From assembly GCA_016789905.1 (NCBI GenBank), contig JAEUQC010000128.1:1-64000 (forward strand): a stretch of DNA of 64,000 nucleotides, written 5' to 3'. This document shows, piece by piece, positions 9,875 through 17,788 of the stretch. A model generated the notes under the pieces. It made no database searches and had not been told where the DNA came from. It saw nothing but the letters and a program-made list of their open reading frames with translations. Source of the stretch: Bryobacterales bacterium (lineage in GTDB: Bacteria > Acidobacteriota > Terriglobia > Bryobacterales > Bryobacteraceae). Each line of letters begins with the position of its first letter. The stretch's first letter is position 1. Both the position numbers and the translations under genes were made by a program.

Positions 9875-10468
9875 CTAGTTCAACCCTTTCAGGAAGCCCT
9901 GGATCAATCCGGCATCCGCATGGGTGTTCAATTGGCCACGCAGTTTCTCTTCGGCCAGTTTCAGCGCCAGGTCCGCCGCGTAGGTCTTCAATTGTGCCCG
10001 CTCAAACTTCGCCGCCGAGGCGATTTCACTCTCCGCGTGCGCTTGCAACTTCGCCACCGCCGCCTGTGTTTCGGCTTCAATCCGGTGGCCTTCCGCGGCG
10101 ATATCGGCCTTGGCCTTCGTCTTCAGCTCCGCGATCTCGGCGTCCAGATTCTTCAGCCGCGCTTCCATCGCCGCCGTGCGCGCGTTCGCTTCACGCTGCA
10201 ACTCGGCGCCCTCTTCCAACCCCTTGCGAATCTCTTCGTTCCGGGATGCGAAGTAAGCCGGGGCGTTCTTGGCAATCATGAAGCCCAAACCGCCGGCCAG
10301 AATAGCGAAATTCGCCCACTTCCACCAAATGGAGACTTCCGCCGGGCCGCTGGATTTGTGTTCCGCTTCTCCATGGGCGGCGGGCGCGCCATGCGCAGGC
10401 GCAGCGCCATGCTCCTGCGCCCACACACCGATGGCGGCCATCGACAAAATCAAAATCAGACGGCGCAT
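9875..10468 (-). CDS. F1F0 ATP synthase b-type subunit with signal-like N-terminus
   Basis: The product is 197 aa. It begins with a signal-peptide-like segment (MRRLILILSMAAIGVWAQ) and a His/Ala/Gly-rich linker (residues 18-42). A membrane span follows (about 46-66, KWANFAILAGGLGFMIAKNA), then a long amphipathic Ala/Glu/Lys coiled coil to the C-terminus, as in b and b' subunits. Its ATG overlaps the TAA of the preceding b gene (TAATG). Two b-type genes side by side suggest a b/b' heterodimer in the stalk. Whether the leader is cleaved is unknown; with cleavage the mature protein keeps one span. Confidence 0.88.
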   Translation of the reverse strand: MRRLILILSMAAIGVWAQEHGAAPAHGAPAAHGEAEHKSSGPAEVSIWWKWANFAILAGGLGFMIAKNAPAYFASRNEEIRKGLEEGAELQREANARTAAMEARLKNLDAEIAELKTKAKADIAAEGHRIEAETQAAVAKLQAHAESEIASAAKFERAQLKTYAADLALKLAEEKLRGQLNTHADAGLIQGFLKGLN

Positions 10469-10914
10469 TACGAAGCCCTCCGCAAAATCGCCGCGGCGAT
10501 TCCATCGGCGATCCGGTCCGCGTCACTCTGCAACGACGCCTTTGCCGACCGCACATCGCCGGCGATTTCCGCCTTCGCAATCGCTATGGCCGAATCCGCC
10601 TTCGCTCGCGCTTCCGCCAGTATCACCGTCTGTTGCTCACGCCATTGCTTTCGCAGCGCTTCGTTCTCTTTATAGACTTCCGTCCGCGCCGCGCGCAGAG
10701 CTTCTTCGTATTCCTGGGCCTTCGCCTCGGCCCGCGCCATCGCGCTTTCGGCCTGCTTGCGAGCACCCGTCGTGGCCTCATACCGCTCGGCGAGCACTTT
10801 TTCTAACGGAGCAAAGAACGTCCGCTTCAAATAAAAATGCAGCAAAAGCAGGAGGAAGAACGTCGGCAGACCTTTCAACACGATCTCGCCGAGCGCGTGT
10901 AACGTGGCTTCCAT
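10468..10914 (-). CDS. atpF: F1F0 ATP synthase b subunit
   Basis: The start is placed at the ATG at 10912-10914 (MEATLHALGEIVLKGLP), since the open frame upstream of it is Arg/Cys/Ser-rich shadow text. The product is 148 aa, with one membrane span at about 15-27 (PTFFLLLLLHFYL) followed by a continuous charged coiled coil (FAPLEKVLAERYEAT onward). It is the first gene of the visible atp run. No a (atpB), c (atpE) or i gene lies upstream; the next gene is divergent and unrelated, so those F0 genes must be elsewhere. Confidence 0.92.
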   Translation of the reverse strand: MEATLHALGEIVLKGLPTFFLLLLLHFYLKRTFFAPLEKVLAERYEATTGARKQAESAMARAEAKAQEYEEALRAARTEVYKENEALRKQWREQQTVILAEARAKADSAIAIAKAEIAGDVRSAKASLQSDADRIADGIAAAILRRAS

Positions 10915-11026
10915 TGGGTATTTTAGGGGGTAGAGCGCACGGGTCCCGGAAGACTTGCGGGGCGCACTAACCTTCAACGTAACATATTGCACTAAACACC
11001 GGCAACAAAACGTCCGATAGACGCTC

Positions 11027-12499
11027 ATGATTGCGTTCCGCCCGGCACAGGTCCTGGCCGCCGTCTTCCTCCTGGCACTCACCGTGGTGTGGTGGCTGGC
11101 GGGGGACCGGCTCATCCTCATCAACGACGAGGGTATCTACCTTGACCATGCGGCCCGCATCGCGCAGGGCGAGGTCCTCTACCGTGACCTGTTCGGCATC
11201 ACCGGGCCCGGCGCTTTTTGGCTTTTGGCGATTGTTTTCAAAGTGGCCGGCATCTCTCTGGCCGCCGCCCACGTCGTTCTCGCTGTGGAAATCGCCATCC
11301 TCGCCACCGTTATCTATTTCGTCACTCGCCAACTCTCCGACGCGGTTTCGGCCGGCGTCGCCGCCGCCATTTTCCTTGCATTCAACGTCTCCGACGCGGC
11401 CATGATGACCAACAACCATCGCTGGGACGCCGATACCTACGCCATTCTTGGCATCGTGGCCATCTGGCGCGGCCGCGGCGTGCTTGGCGGCTTCCTGCTG
11501 GCGCTCTCCGTCTGGACCACTCCCATCTTTGCCCTCACCGCCGTTACCGCCGCCGGCGCGGCGCTCATCATTCGCCAATCCGCCTGGCGCGTCGTCGCCG
11601 GGGGCGCCGCCGGTTTCGCCGCCGGTCTCATCGCCCTCCTCGTGACTGGTTCATTCCCCGGTTTCATCGAAAATCTTCTGTGGGCCAAGGACAACTATTC
11701 GGAAGCAAACACGATGGGCTATGGCGCCGTCATCGGTGGCTACCCGGCCCTCTTCGATGGCGCCTCCGGGGCCCTCGAATACTTCATCCGCGGCCTCATC
11801 GTCGTCGGCATGACGCTCCCCGTGTGGCTCCCGCCGCTGTGCGGGGTTCTCATCCTGCGCAATCGAGACCGCAATCTCATCTACTTCGCCGTTTGCGGGC
11901 TTTCCATGATCGCCGGCGTTTCTCCACGTTTCGACGTCGGCCACCTGGTCTTCGCCGTACCGCTTTTCTACCCCATCGCCGCATCGTTCCTGCAGCGCGC
12001 CCGGTGGACCGTGCTCCCCATTGGCGCCATCGCCGGATTATTCCTTTTCAGCGCCATTGTCCAGCGCAGCGCCACCGAACAGATCGACACTCCCATTGGC
12101 CGCGTCCGCACCGATCCCGGCAGCGCGGAGATGGTCCGTTGGCTTACCAGCAATGTGCAGCCCGGCGAACGGCTCTTCGTCTACCCCTATCCGCCCATCG
12201 CCTATTTCCTCACCCGCGCTCAAAATGTCTCCCGCTTCTGCGTCCTCCAACCCGGTCTTTTCACTCTAGCCGACGAGCAGCAGGCCGCCGCAGACATCCG
12301 CAACAAGCCTCCGTCCAAGATCATTTATATGGATATCGCCAAAAGCGAGTACCTGCGCATCTGGCCAGCCTCTGACCCGAACCGCCTCGAACTCCGCTTT
12401 TTGCACCAGTTCGTCACTGCCAACTACGCCCCCACCGCGCAGTTCAGGAATCTCCACGTCTACATGCCGATAGTACGCGCCAATAACTCTCCGCAATAG
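11027..12499 (+). CDS. polytopic membrane protein, GT39/ArnT-like glycosyltransferase
   Basis: The product is 490 aa with about ten hydrophobic segments. The first periplasmic loop carries the acidic signature of GT-C enzymes (LINDEGIYLDHAARIAQGEV, then LYRDLFGITGPG), and a soluble C-terminal domain begins about residue 360. Proteins of this kind transfer sugars from polyprenyl-phosphate donors at the inner membrane. The acceptor is unknown; the specific family is inferred from layout and the DE motif. It is divergent from the atp operon with 112 bp between. Its 3' end overlaps the convergent glycosyltransferase gene by 56 bp. Confidence 0.75.
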   Translation: MIAFRPAQVLAAVFLLALTVVWWLAGDRLILINDEGIYLDHAARIAQGEVLYRDLFGITGPGAFWLLAIVFKVAGISLAAAHVVLAVEIAILATVIYFVTRQLSDAVSAGVAAAIFLAFNVSDAAMMTNNHRWDADTYAILGIVAIWRGRGVLGGFLLALSVWTTPIFALTAVTAAGAALIIRQSAWRVVAGGAAGFAAGLIALLVTGSFPGFIENLLWAKDNYSEANTMGYGAVIGGYPALFDGASGALEYFIRGLIVVGMTLPVWLPPLCGVLILRNRDRNLIYFAVCGLSMIAGVSPRFDVGHLVFAVPLFYPIAASFLQRARWTVLPIGAIAGLFLFSAIVQRSATEQIDTPIGRVRTDPGSAEMVRWLTSNVQPGERLFVYPYPPIAYFLTRAQNVSRFCVLQPGLFTLADEQQAAADIRNKPPSKIIYMDIAKSEYLRIWPASDPNRLELRFLHQFVTANYAPTAQFRNLHVYMPIVRANNSPQ

Positions 12500-13535
12500 C
12501 CGGCAGCCGCATCTCCCGTTCGGACCACTCCCGCGCCGCCCGTCCGCACTCCCGCCGCCGCACCGGCGAATCGGCCAGCCACAACATCAGCGCCGCTAAC
12601 TCTTCCTCTTCACTGCCACCCGTCGCTACCCTTGGGCACGGCAATCCCGCATTCTCCGGCGTATCGGACACGAGCACCGGCCGGCCCAGTTGCAACCACC
12701 GCGCCGTCATTCCGGAACTCTCCCCGCCGCCCGGATAGCGCAGATTCACCCCGACATCGCACGCCGCCGCCCGCATCTGGAACTCCGCTTCCGGCAAATG
12801 CGCCTCGCGAAGCACGCCCGGAATCCCGGTCAGCGGCTCCAGCGCCCGTTCCAAATCGCTCGACCCCACCTGCCCCGCCACCAGCAGCCACACATCCCCC
12901 CGCATCGCCCGCAGCCGCGCAAAAACCCGCAGCACCGCCATCACCCGTTTGGACTCACGCAGGTACCCCATCAACCCGAAAAGCGTATGGGAAGGCAACA
13001 CGCCCCGCGCCGCCCGCCAACGCTCCACGTCCACTGGGTCCACCGCCGGCGCCGGCAACGGCAGGTGCGGAATTACCTCCACCCTCGCCTCCGGTGCCTC
13101 CCGCCGCACCATCTCCGCTGCCCCCGCGTTGTGCACAATCACCGCCCGGGAACGCTCCGCCAGCCTTCGCAGCATTGGCCATCGGAAATACCGCTCATCC
13201 GATGCCGACCGCGACCGCCCGTCCCACAACGCCTCTGCCATTCCCCGATACCAGCCGCCATAACAGTAGACGAACTCATCGATGTACGCCTCGCGCGAAA
13301 ACGCTCCCAAATGAAAGTGGTGCAGCACCACGTCATGCAGCACCACCACTCCCGGCCGCGCCATGGCCCGTGCATAAATAGCAGCGTGCAGCCCGTTATT
13401 GCCCATGTGGTACAGGTTCACGTCCCCATCCACGCCCAGAACTGCCTCCTCCGGCAGCGCCCCCAGCAGCGCAAACGCGTAGTCCGCCACGCCAGAACGC
13501 ACCGGAGGCATCGGCGAAAAGAAGCCCACCGTCAC
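12444..13535 (-). CDS. group 1 (GT4-like) glycosyltransferase
   Basis: The product is 363 aa with a GT-B layout. The N-terminal half starts VGFFSPMPPVRSGVADYAFA, a typical acceptor-domain opening, and contains VVLHDVVLHHFHLG. The C-terminal half has FGLMGYLRESKRVMAVLRVF, VWLLVAGQV, and the donor-site block CDVGVNLRYPGGGESSGM. It probably adds a sugar during surface polysaccharide or glycolipid synthesis. Its start overlaps the stop of the upstream YggS-like gene by 4 bp (ATGA), so both are one transcript. The last 56 bp overlap the convergent membrane-protein gene. Confidence 0.87.
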   Translation of the reverse strand: MTVGFFSPMPPVRSGVADYAFALLGALPEEAVLGVDGDVNLYHMGNNGLHAAIYARAMARPGVVVLHDVVLHHFHLGAFSREAYIDEFVYCYGGWYRGMAEALWDGRSRSASDERYFRWPMLRRLAERSRAVIVHNAGAAEMVRREAPEARVEVIPHLPLPAPAVDPVDVERWRAARGVLPSHTLFGLMGYLRESKRVMAVLRVFARLRAMRGDVWLLVAGQVGSSDLERALEPLTGIPGVLREAHLPEAEFQMRAAACDVGVNLRYPGGGESSGMTARWLQLGRPVLVSDTPENAGLPCPRVATGGSEEEELAALMLWLADSPVRRRECGRAAREWSEREMRLPAIAESYWRVLSACRRGDS

Positions 13536-14188
13536 AGCAGCGCCTTCCGCGACCCAAACAGCGCCGTACCCACCCGCACCATCGTCGATCCTTCCTCAAT
13601 CGCCACTTCCAGGTCGTGCGACATTCCCATCGACAACTGCTCCAACCCATACTGCTCCCCCAGCGCTCGCAAGCGCCGAAAATAGGGTCGCGCCGCTTCG
13701 GCGTCCTCCGACCACGGCGGCATCGTCATCAGCCCCGTCAACCGCAGATTCGGCAGGGCTCGAACTGCCGCCACCAGGGCCCCCAACTCCTCCGGCGCCG
13801 CCCCGTGCTTCGACTCTTCCTCGGATAGTTTCACCTCAATCATCACTTCCAGCGGCAGTTCCAACCGCCGCGCGAGTTTCGCCGAATCCACCGTTTGGAT
13901 CACTTGGAAAAGGTCCGCCGCCTTGCGGGCTTTGTTCGATTGCAGATGACCAATCAAATGAAATCGCGCCCCTTCGCATCCGGCTACGAACGGGAACTTC
14001 CGTTCAAACTCCTGCACGTAGTTTTCACCGAACTCGCGCATCCCCAACGAATACGCCTCCAGCAGCGTCTCCACCGGGAACACCTTGGTCACCGCCAGCA
14101 TCGTAACTGCTTCCGGCTTTCGCCCCGCGCGCTGCGCCGCCTTCGTCATCCGTTCGCGCACCGCGTCCCATCGATCCTGTAATCCCAT
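13532..14188 (-). CDS. yggS: YggS/PLPBP-family pyridoxal-phosphate homeostasis protein
   Basis: The ATG at 14186-14188 is chosen because GGAGGCGG lies just upstream and the product MGLQDRWDAVRERMTKAAQR matches the family N-terminus; the longer open frame crosses into the divergent gene. The product is 218 aa, usual for YggS. The PLP-lysine motif is LAVTKVFP near residue 32. Other family motifs are FGENYVQEF, FHLIGHLQSNK, LSMGMSHDLEVAIEEGSTMV and VRVGTALFG. It buffers PLP rather than catalysing a known reaction. It is coupled to the glycosyltransferase downstream. Confidence 0.94.
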   Translation of the reverse strand: MGLQDRWDAVRERMTKAAQRAGRKPEAVTMLAVTKVFPVETLLEAYSLGMREFGENYVQEFERKFPFVAGCEGARFHLIGHLQSNKARKAADLFQVIQTVDSAKLARRLELPLEVMIEVKLSEEESKHGAAPEELGALVAAVRALPNLRLTGLMTMPPWSEDAEAARPYFRRLRALGEQYGLEQLSMGMSHDLEVAIEEGSTMVRVGTALFGSRKALL

Positions 14189-14200
14189 CCGCCTCCATTC

Positions 14201-14206
14201 TATAAT
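14201..14206 (+). promoter_or_regulatory. consensus -10 box (TATAAT), possibly for a leaderless gene
   Basis: A perfect TATAAT ends 7 bp before the GTG at 14214. Transcription from it would begin at or next to that start codon, giving a leaderless message. No convincing -35 box lies 16-18 bp upstream. Only 25 bp separate the two divergent starts here. Confidence 0.4.
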
Positions 14207-14213
14207 CCGGGTA

Positions 14214-15605
14214 GTGCCACGACCCGCCACCCGGTCCGCGCGGAGCGAACCCGCCAGCGTCCAGGCAGCGATTGAATCCTTTCTCGCCGCCTCCCGCCAA
14301 CCGGTCCTGCAAGAGCCAGGCGAACTTCCCTTCCCCCTCCAGCCCGGCCAGTTCGAACTCGCCCAGAAAGCCGGTGCCCTGCTTGTCTCCACCTGGGACG
14401 AAAATCGACAACTCCACCGCCGCGCCATTGCCATCTCCGAAGACCGCCCCGGCCGCCTCACCCTTACCATCGAACGCTTCGGCGGCAAACTCGGCATGAT
14501 CGTCCTCTACGATCAAGCCAAACCCGCCTCCGCCCCGCTGCGGAAACAGGGCGAACGCCACCACTTCCGCGAACACCTCCGCGGTCTGCTGCGCAAACAG
14601 TTCCCCGGCTGGCGCCTGCTTGATCTATCCGCCGACCTCGATCTCGAACACAGCCTTTCCGCAAACTACCCCCGCGCCTTGCTTCGCCAGGGCAAACGCG
14701 CCGTCGCCGTTATCGGCGCCGCGCCAAGCCCCGCCGACCCGTCGCAAGCGCTCACCTACGGCCTCATCTGGCTCGATTACCTTCGCCGCCGCGAACCCGC
14801 CCTTCAACTTGATACCCTCGCCCTCTTCCTCCCCCAATCCGCCCTCACCTCCACCGCCCTCCGCCTCCGCTGGCTCACCGGCGCCAAGTTTCAACTGTTC
14901 ACTTACTCCATGGAAGGCCACAGCCAGGAGTTGGACCCCGCCGATTGCGGCAATCTCCACACCGAACTGCTCCCCGCTCAGCCCCATCAGCGTTCGCCAT
15001 TGCACCCGGAAGCCGACGTCACCGCCAAAGGCATACACCTCCGCGGTCTCCCCGTCCCCGAACCCGCCGCCATCGCCGAAATGGCCCGTCTGCGCAGCGC
15101 CGCCTCGCCCGATCGCCTCAATCCCCTTTACACTCGCAACGCCGAAGGCTGGCTCGACTCCCAGATCCGCCGCCACCTCGACGCCGTCGATGCCACACTC
15201 CAGCCCGCTCCGCTCTACGGCCAGGTCATCGCCGTCGCCGGCGTCGATCGCGCCATCGCCGACATCCTCGCCGTCGATTTCGACGGCCGCCTTGCCGTAC
15301 TCGAGCTCAAGGCCGAACAGGATATTCACCTCCCGCTCCAGGCTCTCGATTACTGGATGCGCATTGCCCACCACGCCGCCCAGCGTGACTTCGCCTCCCG
15401 CGCCTACTTCCCAGGCATACAACTCCGCCCCGATCCGCCCCGCCTGCTCCTCATCGCCCCCGCCCTCAACTTTCATCCAACAACCGAAACGATTCTCCGC
15501 TTCTTCTCATCCAACATAGCGGTGGAGCGTGTAGGCCTCGCGTTAGAATGGCGCCAGATGGTCCGGGTGCTGTTCCGCTATCGCGGCGCCGAAGGCCCAT
15601 CCTAA
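14214..15605 (+). CDS. hypothetical protein with a C-terminal PD-(D/E)XK nuclease-like domain
   Basis: The start is placed at GTG 14214 because the frame above it is antisense to yggS. The product is 463 aa and soluble. The N-terminal two thirds have no recognisable motif (IESFLAASRQPVLQEPGE near the start). The C-terminal region reads IADILAVDFDG, then LAVLELKAEQ, then LQALDYW. Asp350, Glu364 and Lys366 sit in the D...ExK spacing of NucS/restriction-like folds, with a helix Gln and Tyr after. The context does not show a restriction or repair locus, so substrate and role are unknown. The next gene starts 6 bp after its stop. Confidence 0.72.
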   Translation: MPRPATRSARSEPASVQAAIESFLAASRQPVLQEPGELPFPLQPGQFELAQKAGALLVSTWDENRQLHRRAIAISEDRPGRLTLTIERFGGKLGMIVLYDQAKPASAPLRKQGERHHFREHLRGLLRKQFPGWRLLDLSADLDLEHSLSANYPRALLRQGKRAVAVIGAAPSPADPSQALTYGLIWLDYLRRREPALQLDTLALFLPQSALTSTALRLRWLTGAKFQLFTYSMEGHSQELDPADCGNLHTELLPAQPHQRSPLHPEADVTAKGIHLRGLPVPEPAAIAEMARLRSAASPDRLNPLYTRNAEGWLDSQIRRHLDAVDATLQPAPLYGQVIAVAGVDRAIADILAVDFDGRLAVLELKAEQDIHLPLQALDYWMRIAHHAAQRDFASRAYFPGIQLRPDPPRLLLIAPALNFHPTTETILRFFSSNIAVERVGLALEWRQMVRVLFRYRGAEGPS

Positions 15606-15611
15606 ACACAA

Positions 15612-16505
15612 ATGGTCAACTCCTTCCTCGCGACAATCGGCAAAGCCATCCGTTCCGTCAACCCGGACGAAGTGCGCGGCATGGCCGATCGAAAAGTCCA
15701 CATCGGGCTCATGGCCACTAGCGAATCGCGCCTGAACGAAATGTGGTTCTGGCTCGCGCCCGTTGAAATCTCCGAAGCCAAACGCCAGACCTTGGCCGCC
15801 ATGGTCCATCCGCTCGGCCCCCAACTTCCCGACATGCCCCCGCCGCCGGCGCGGCTCGATCTGGAAATCTGGGAAGGCGGCATGCGGAACAAACCGGAGA
15901 ACGCGTTCACCTACTATCCGAACGACCCCCAACGCACGGTGGACGAAATCCTCGCCAAACACGATGAACTGGGCCTCGCGCTCAGCCGCCACTATCTGCC
16001 CTTTCGCCGCACCGTTTCGGAAAAGATCATCAGCGCCATTTGCAACGAGAACGTGTTGTTCTCCATCACCACCTCGCTGCCCAATATCGTCCCCAGCGTC
16101 CTCGCGCTGCCCTTCGCCGTCGGCGAATTCGCCAGCGATACTGCCTTCCTCACGGTCAACCAGTTGCGCATGGCGTTCCTGCTCGCCGGCGCGCATGATC
16201 ATCCCATCGGCTACCGCCAGCAAAAGGCGCAAGTGGCCAGCGTCATCGCCGGCGCTTTCGGCTGGCGCGCCATCGCCCGGGAACTGGTCAGCAAGATTCC
16301 ATTCGGCGGCGGCGTCATCGGCAAGGCCGGCATCTCCTACGCCGGCACGTGGGTCGTCGGCCGCTCGCTTGAGCGGCTCTACAAGGTCGGGGGCCACCTC
16401 ACGCCGCGCGAGCGCAAAAACGTCTACGGGGAGGGCTTGGAGCGTGGCCGGCAGATCGCAGAAAAATTTATGGAGACCGTCCGCGCCGCCCGTGTGAAAA
16501 AATAG
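15612..16505 (+). CDS. DUF697/YcjF-like hypothetical protein, 297 aa
   Basis: The N-terminal half is soluble (MVNSFLATIGKAIRSVNPDE; a short strand VHIGLMATSES). The middle has hydrophobic helices (LPNIVPSVLALPFAVGEFA). The C-terminal block IPFGGGVIGKAGISYAGTWV resembles the glycine-rich membrane-associated helices of DUF697 proteins, followed by a charged tail. Some DUF697 proteins sit beside GTPase domains; none is present here. It follows the PD-(D/E)XK-like gene by 6 bp and precedes the DsbA-SDR gene by 10 bp, so all three are probably co-transcribed. Confidence 0.7.
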   Translation: MVNSFLATIGKAIRSVNPDEVRGMADRKVHIGLMATSESRLNEMWFWLAPVEISEAKRQTLAAMVHPLGPQLPDMPPPPARLDLEIWEGGMRNKPENAFTYYPNDPQRTVDEILAKHDELGLALSRHYLPFRRTVSEKIISAICNENVLFSITTSLPNIVPSVLALPFAVGEFASDTAFLTVNQLRMAFLLAGAHDHPIGYRQQKAQVASVIAGAFGWRAIARELVSKIPFGGGVIGKAGISYAGTWVVGRSLERLYKVGGHLTPRERKNVYGEGLERGRQIAEKFMETVRAARVKK

Positions 16506-16515
16506 TCCTTTGGGC

Positions 16516-17742
16516 ATGGACAACAAAGTCACCGTTACCATTTACACCAACCTGCAATGCGGCGATTGCACCCGGTTCAACACAATGCTGGAGTCCTCGC
16601 TGCTGCCGAAGTATCGCGGCCGCGTCCAGTTCGTTCACCGCGATTTTCCCCTCGCCAAACACGCCTGGGCAAAGGCCGCCGCCCAAATCGGCCGCCGTTT
16701 CGATGAAGTCGCCTGCGGCCTCTCCTCCGGCTGGCGGACGTTCATTCTGGAGCGGATTAAGGCCACCACCGTCGATTCCCTGCCCGATCGCGTCCGCGAA
16801 TATGCCGCCAGCGTTGGCGTCGACCCGGCCAGCCTCCTCCCCGCCCTGACCGATGAAAAACTCGCCGCCGCCGTCGATGCCGATCTCCGCGAAGGCCAGG
16901 CCCGCGGCGTCGTCAAGACGCCCACCGTCTTCGTCAACAACCAGGCATTCATCGAAATATTCACGCTCGAAGAGATCACCGCCGGTATCGAAAACGCCCT
17001 CACTCAAACCAAGCCCGTCGCCATCGTCACCGGCGCCAGCCGCGGCATCGGCCGCGGTATTGCCATCGAACTGGCCAAAACCCATAACGTCGTCGCCACC
17101 TATCGCGGCCGCCGCGACGCCGCCGAATCGCTCGCCGCCGAAACCGGCGCCGCCATTTTCCAATGCGACATCGCCAGCCGCGACGATCGCCAGGCGCTTC
17201 TCGCCTTCACCCGCGAAACCTTCGGCCGCCTGGATCTGCTTATCAACAACGCCGGCATGGCCCAGCGCGAGCGCAACGATATTCTGCTCGCCTCCGAAGA
17301 TAGCTTCGACGAACTGATCAACACCAACCTCAAAGGCCCGCATTTCCTCACCCAGGGCGCCGCCAAATGGATGGCCGAACAGGGCGGCGGCCGCATCGCC
17401 TTCGTCACCTCCATCAGTTCGTACACCGCCTCGGTCAACCGCGCTGAATACTGCATTTCCAAAGCCGGCCTCAGCATGTCCGTCGCGCTCTATGCCGCCC
17501 GGCTTGCCCAAAGCAATATCCAGGTTTTTGAAATTCGCCCCGGCATCATCCGCACCGACATGATCTCCGCCGTCGAAAGCCTCTACGAGGAGCGCATTGC
17601 CAACGGCCTGCTGCCGCAGCGCCGCATGGGCGAATCGGCCGATTGCGCGAAAACAGTCCGCGCCATCGCCGACGGACTGCTCGATTACTCCACCGGGCAA
17701 GTACTAAACGTGGACGGCGGGTTCCACCTCCGGACCCTCTAA
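16516..17742 (+). CDS. fusion of a DsbA/thioredoxin-fold domain and a short-chain dehydrogenase
   Basis: A single frame of 408 aa joins two families. Residues 1-160 look like a DsbA-type oxidoreductase: strand VTVTIYTNLQ, active site CGDC at 15-18, helical insert, and cis-Pro loop VVKTPTVFVNN. Residues about 165-408 are a classical SDR: TGASRGIG (172-179), NNAG (244-247), catalytic Ser near 300, Tyr312 and Lys316 in YCISK, and a FabG-like end GQVLNVDGG. There is no signal peptide, so it is cytoplasmic. The junction is at 16999-17010, with no linker. Start ATG 16516 is preferred to TTG 16510. It lies upstream of the MFS/OYE genes, suggesting an oxidoreductive catabolic step. Confidence 0.85.
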   Translation: MDNKVTVTIYTNLQCGDCTRFNTMLESSLLPKYRGRVQFVHRDFPLAKHAWAKAAAQIGRRFDEVACGLSSGWRTFILERIKATTVDSLPDRVREYAASVGVDPASLLPALTDEKLAAAVDADLREGQARGVVKTPTVFVNNQAFIEIFTLEEITAGIENALTQTKPVAIVTGASRGIGRGIAIELAKTHNVVATYRGRRDAAESLAAETGAAIFQCDIASRDDRQALLAFTRETFGRLDLLINNAGMAQRERNDILLASEDSFDELINTNLKGPHFLTQGAAKWMAEQGGGRIAFVTSISSYTASVNRAEYCISKAGLSMSVALYAARLAQSNIQVFEIRPGIIRTDMISAVESLYEERIANGLLPQRRMGESADCAKTVRAIADGLLDYSTGQVLNVDGGFHLRTL

Positions 17743-17788
17743 AAACCGGTCCCTGTGGTATAAAAGGTGATTCGTCACGGAGGGTTTC

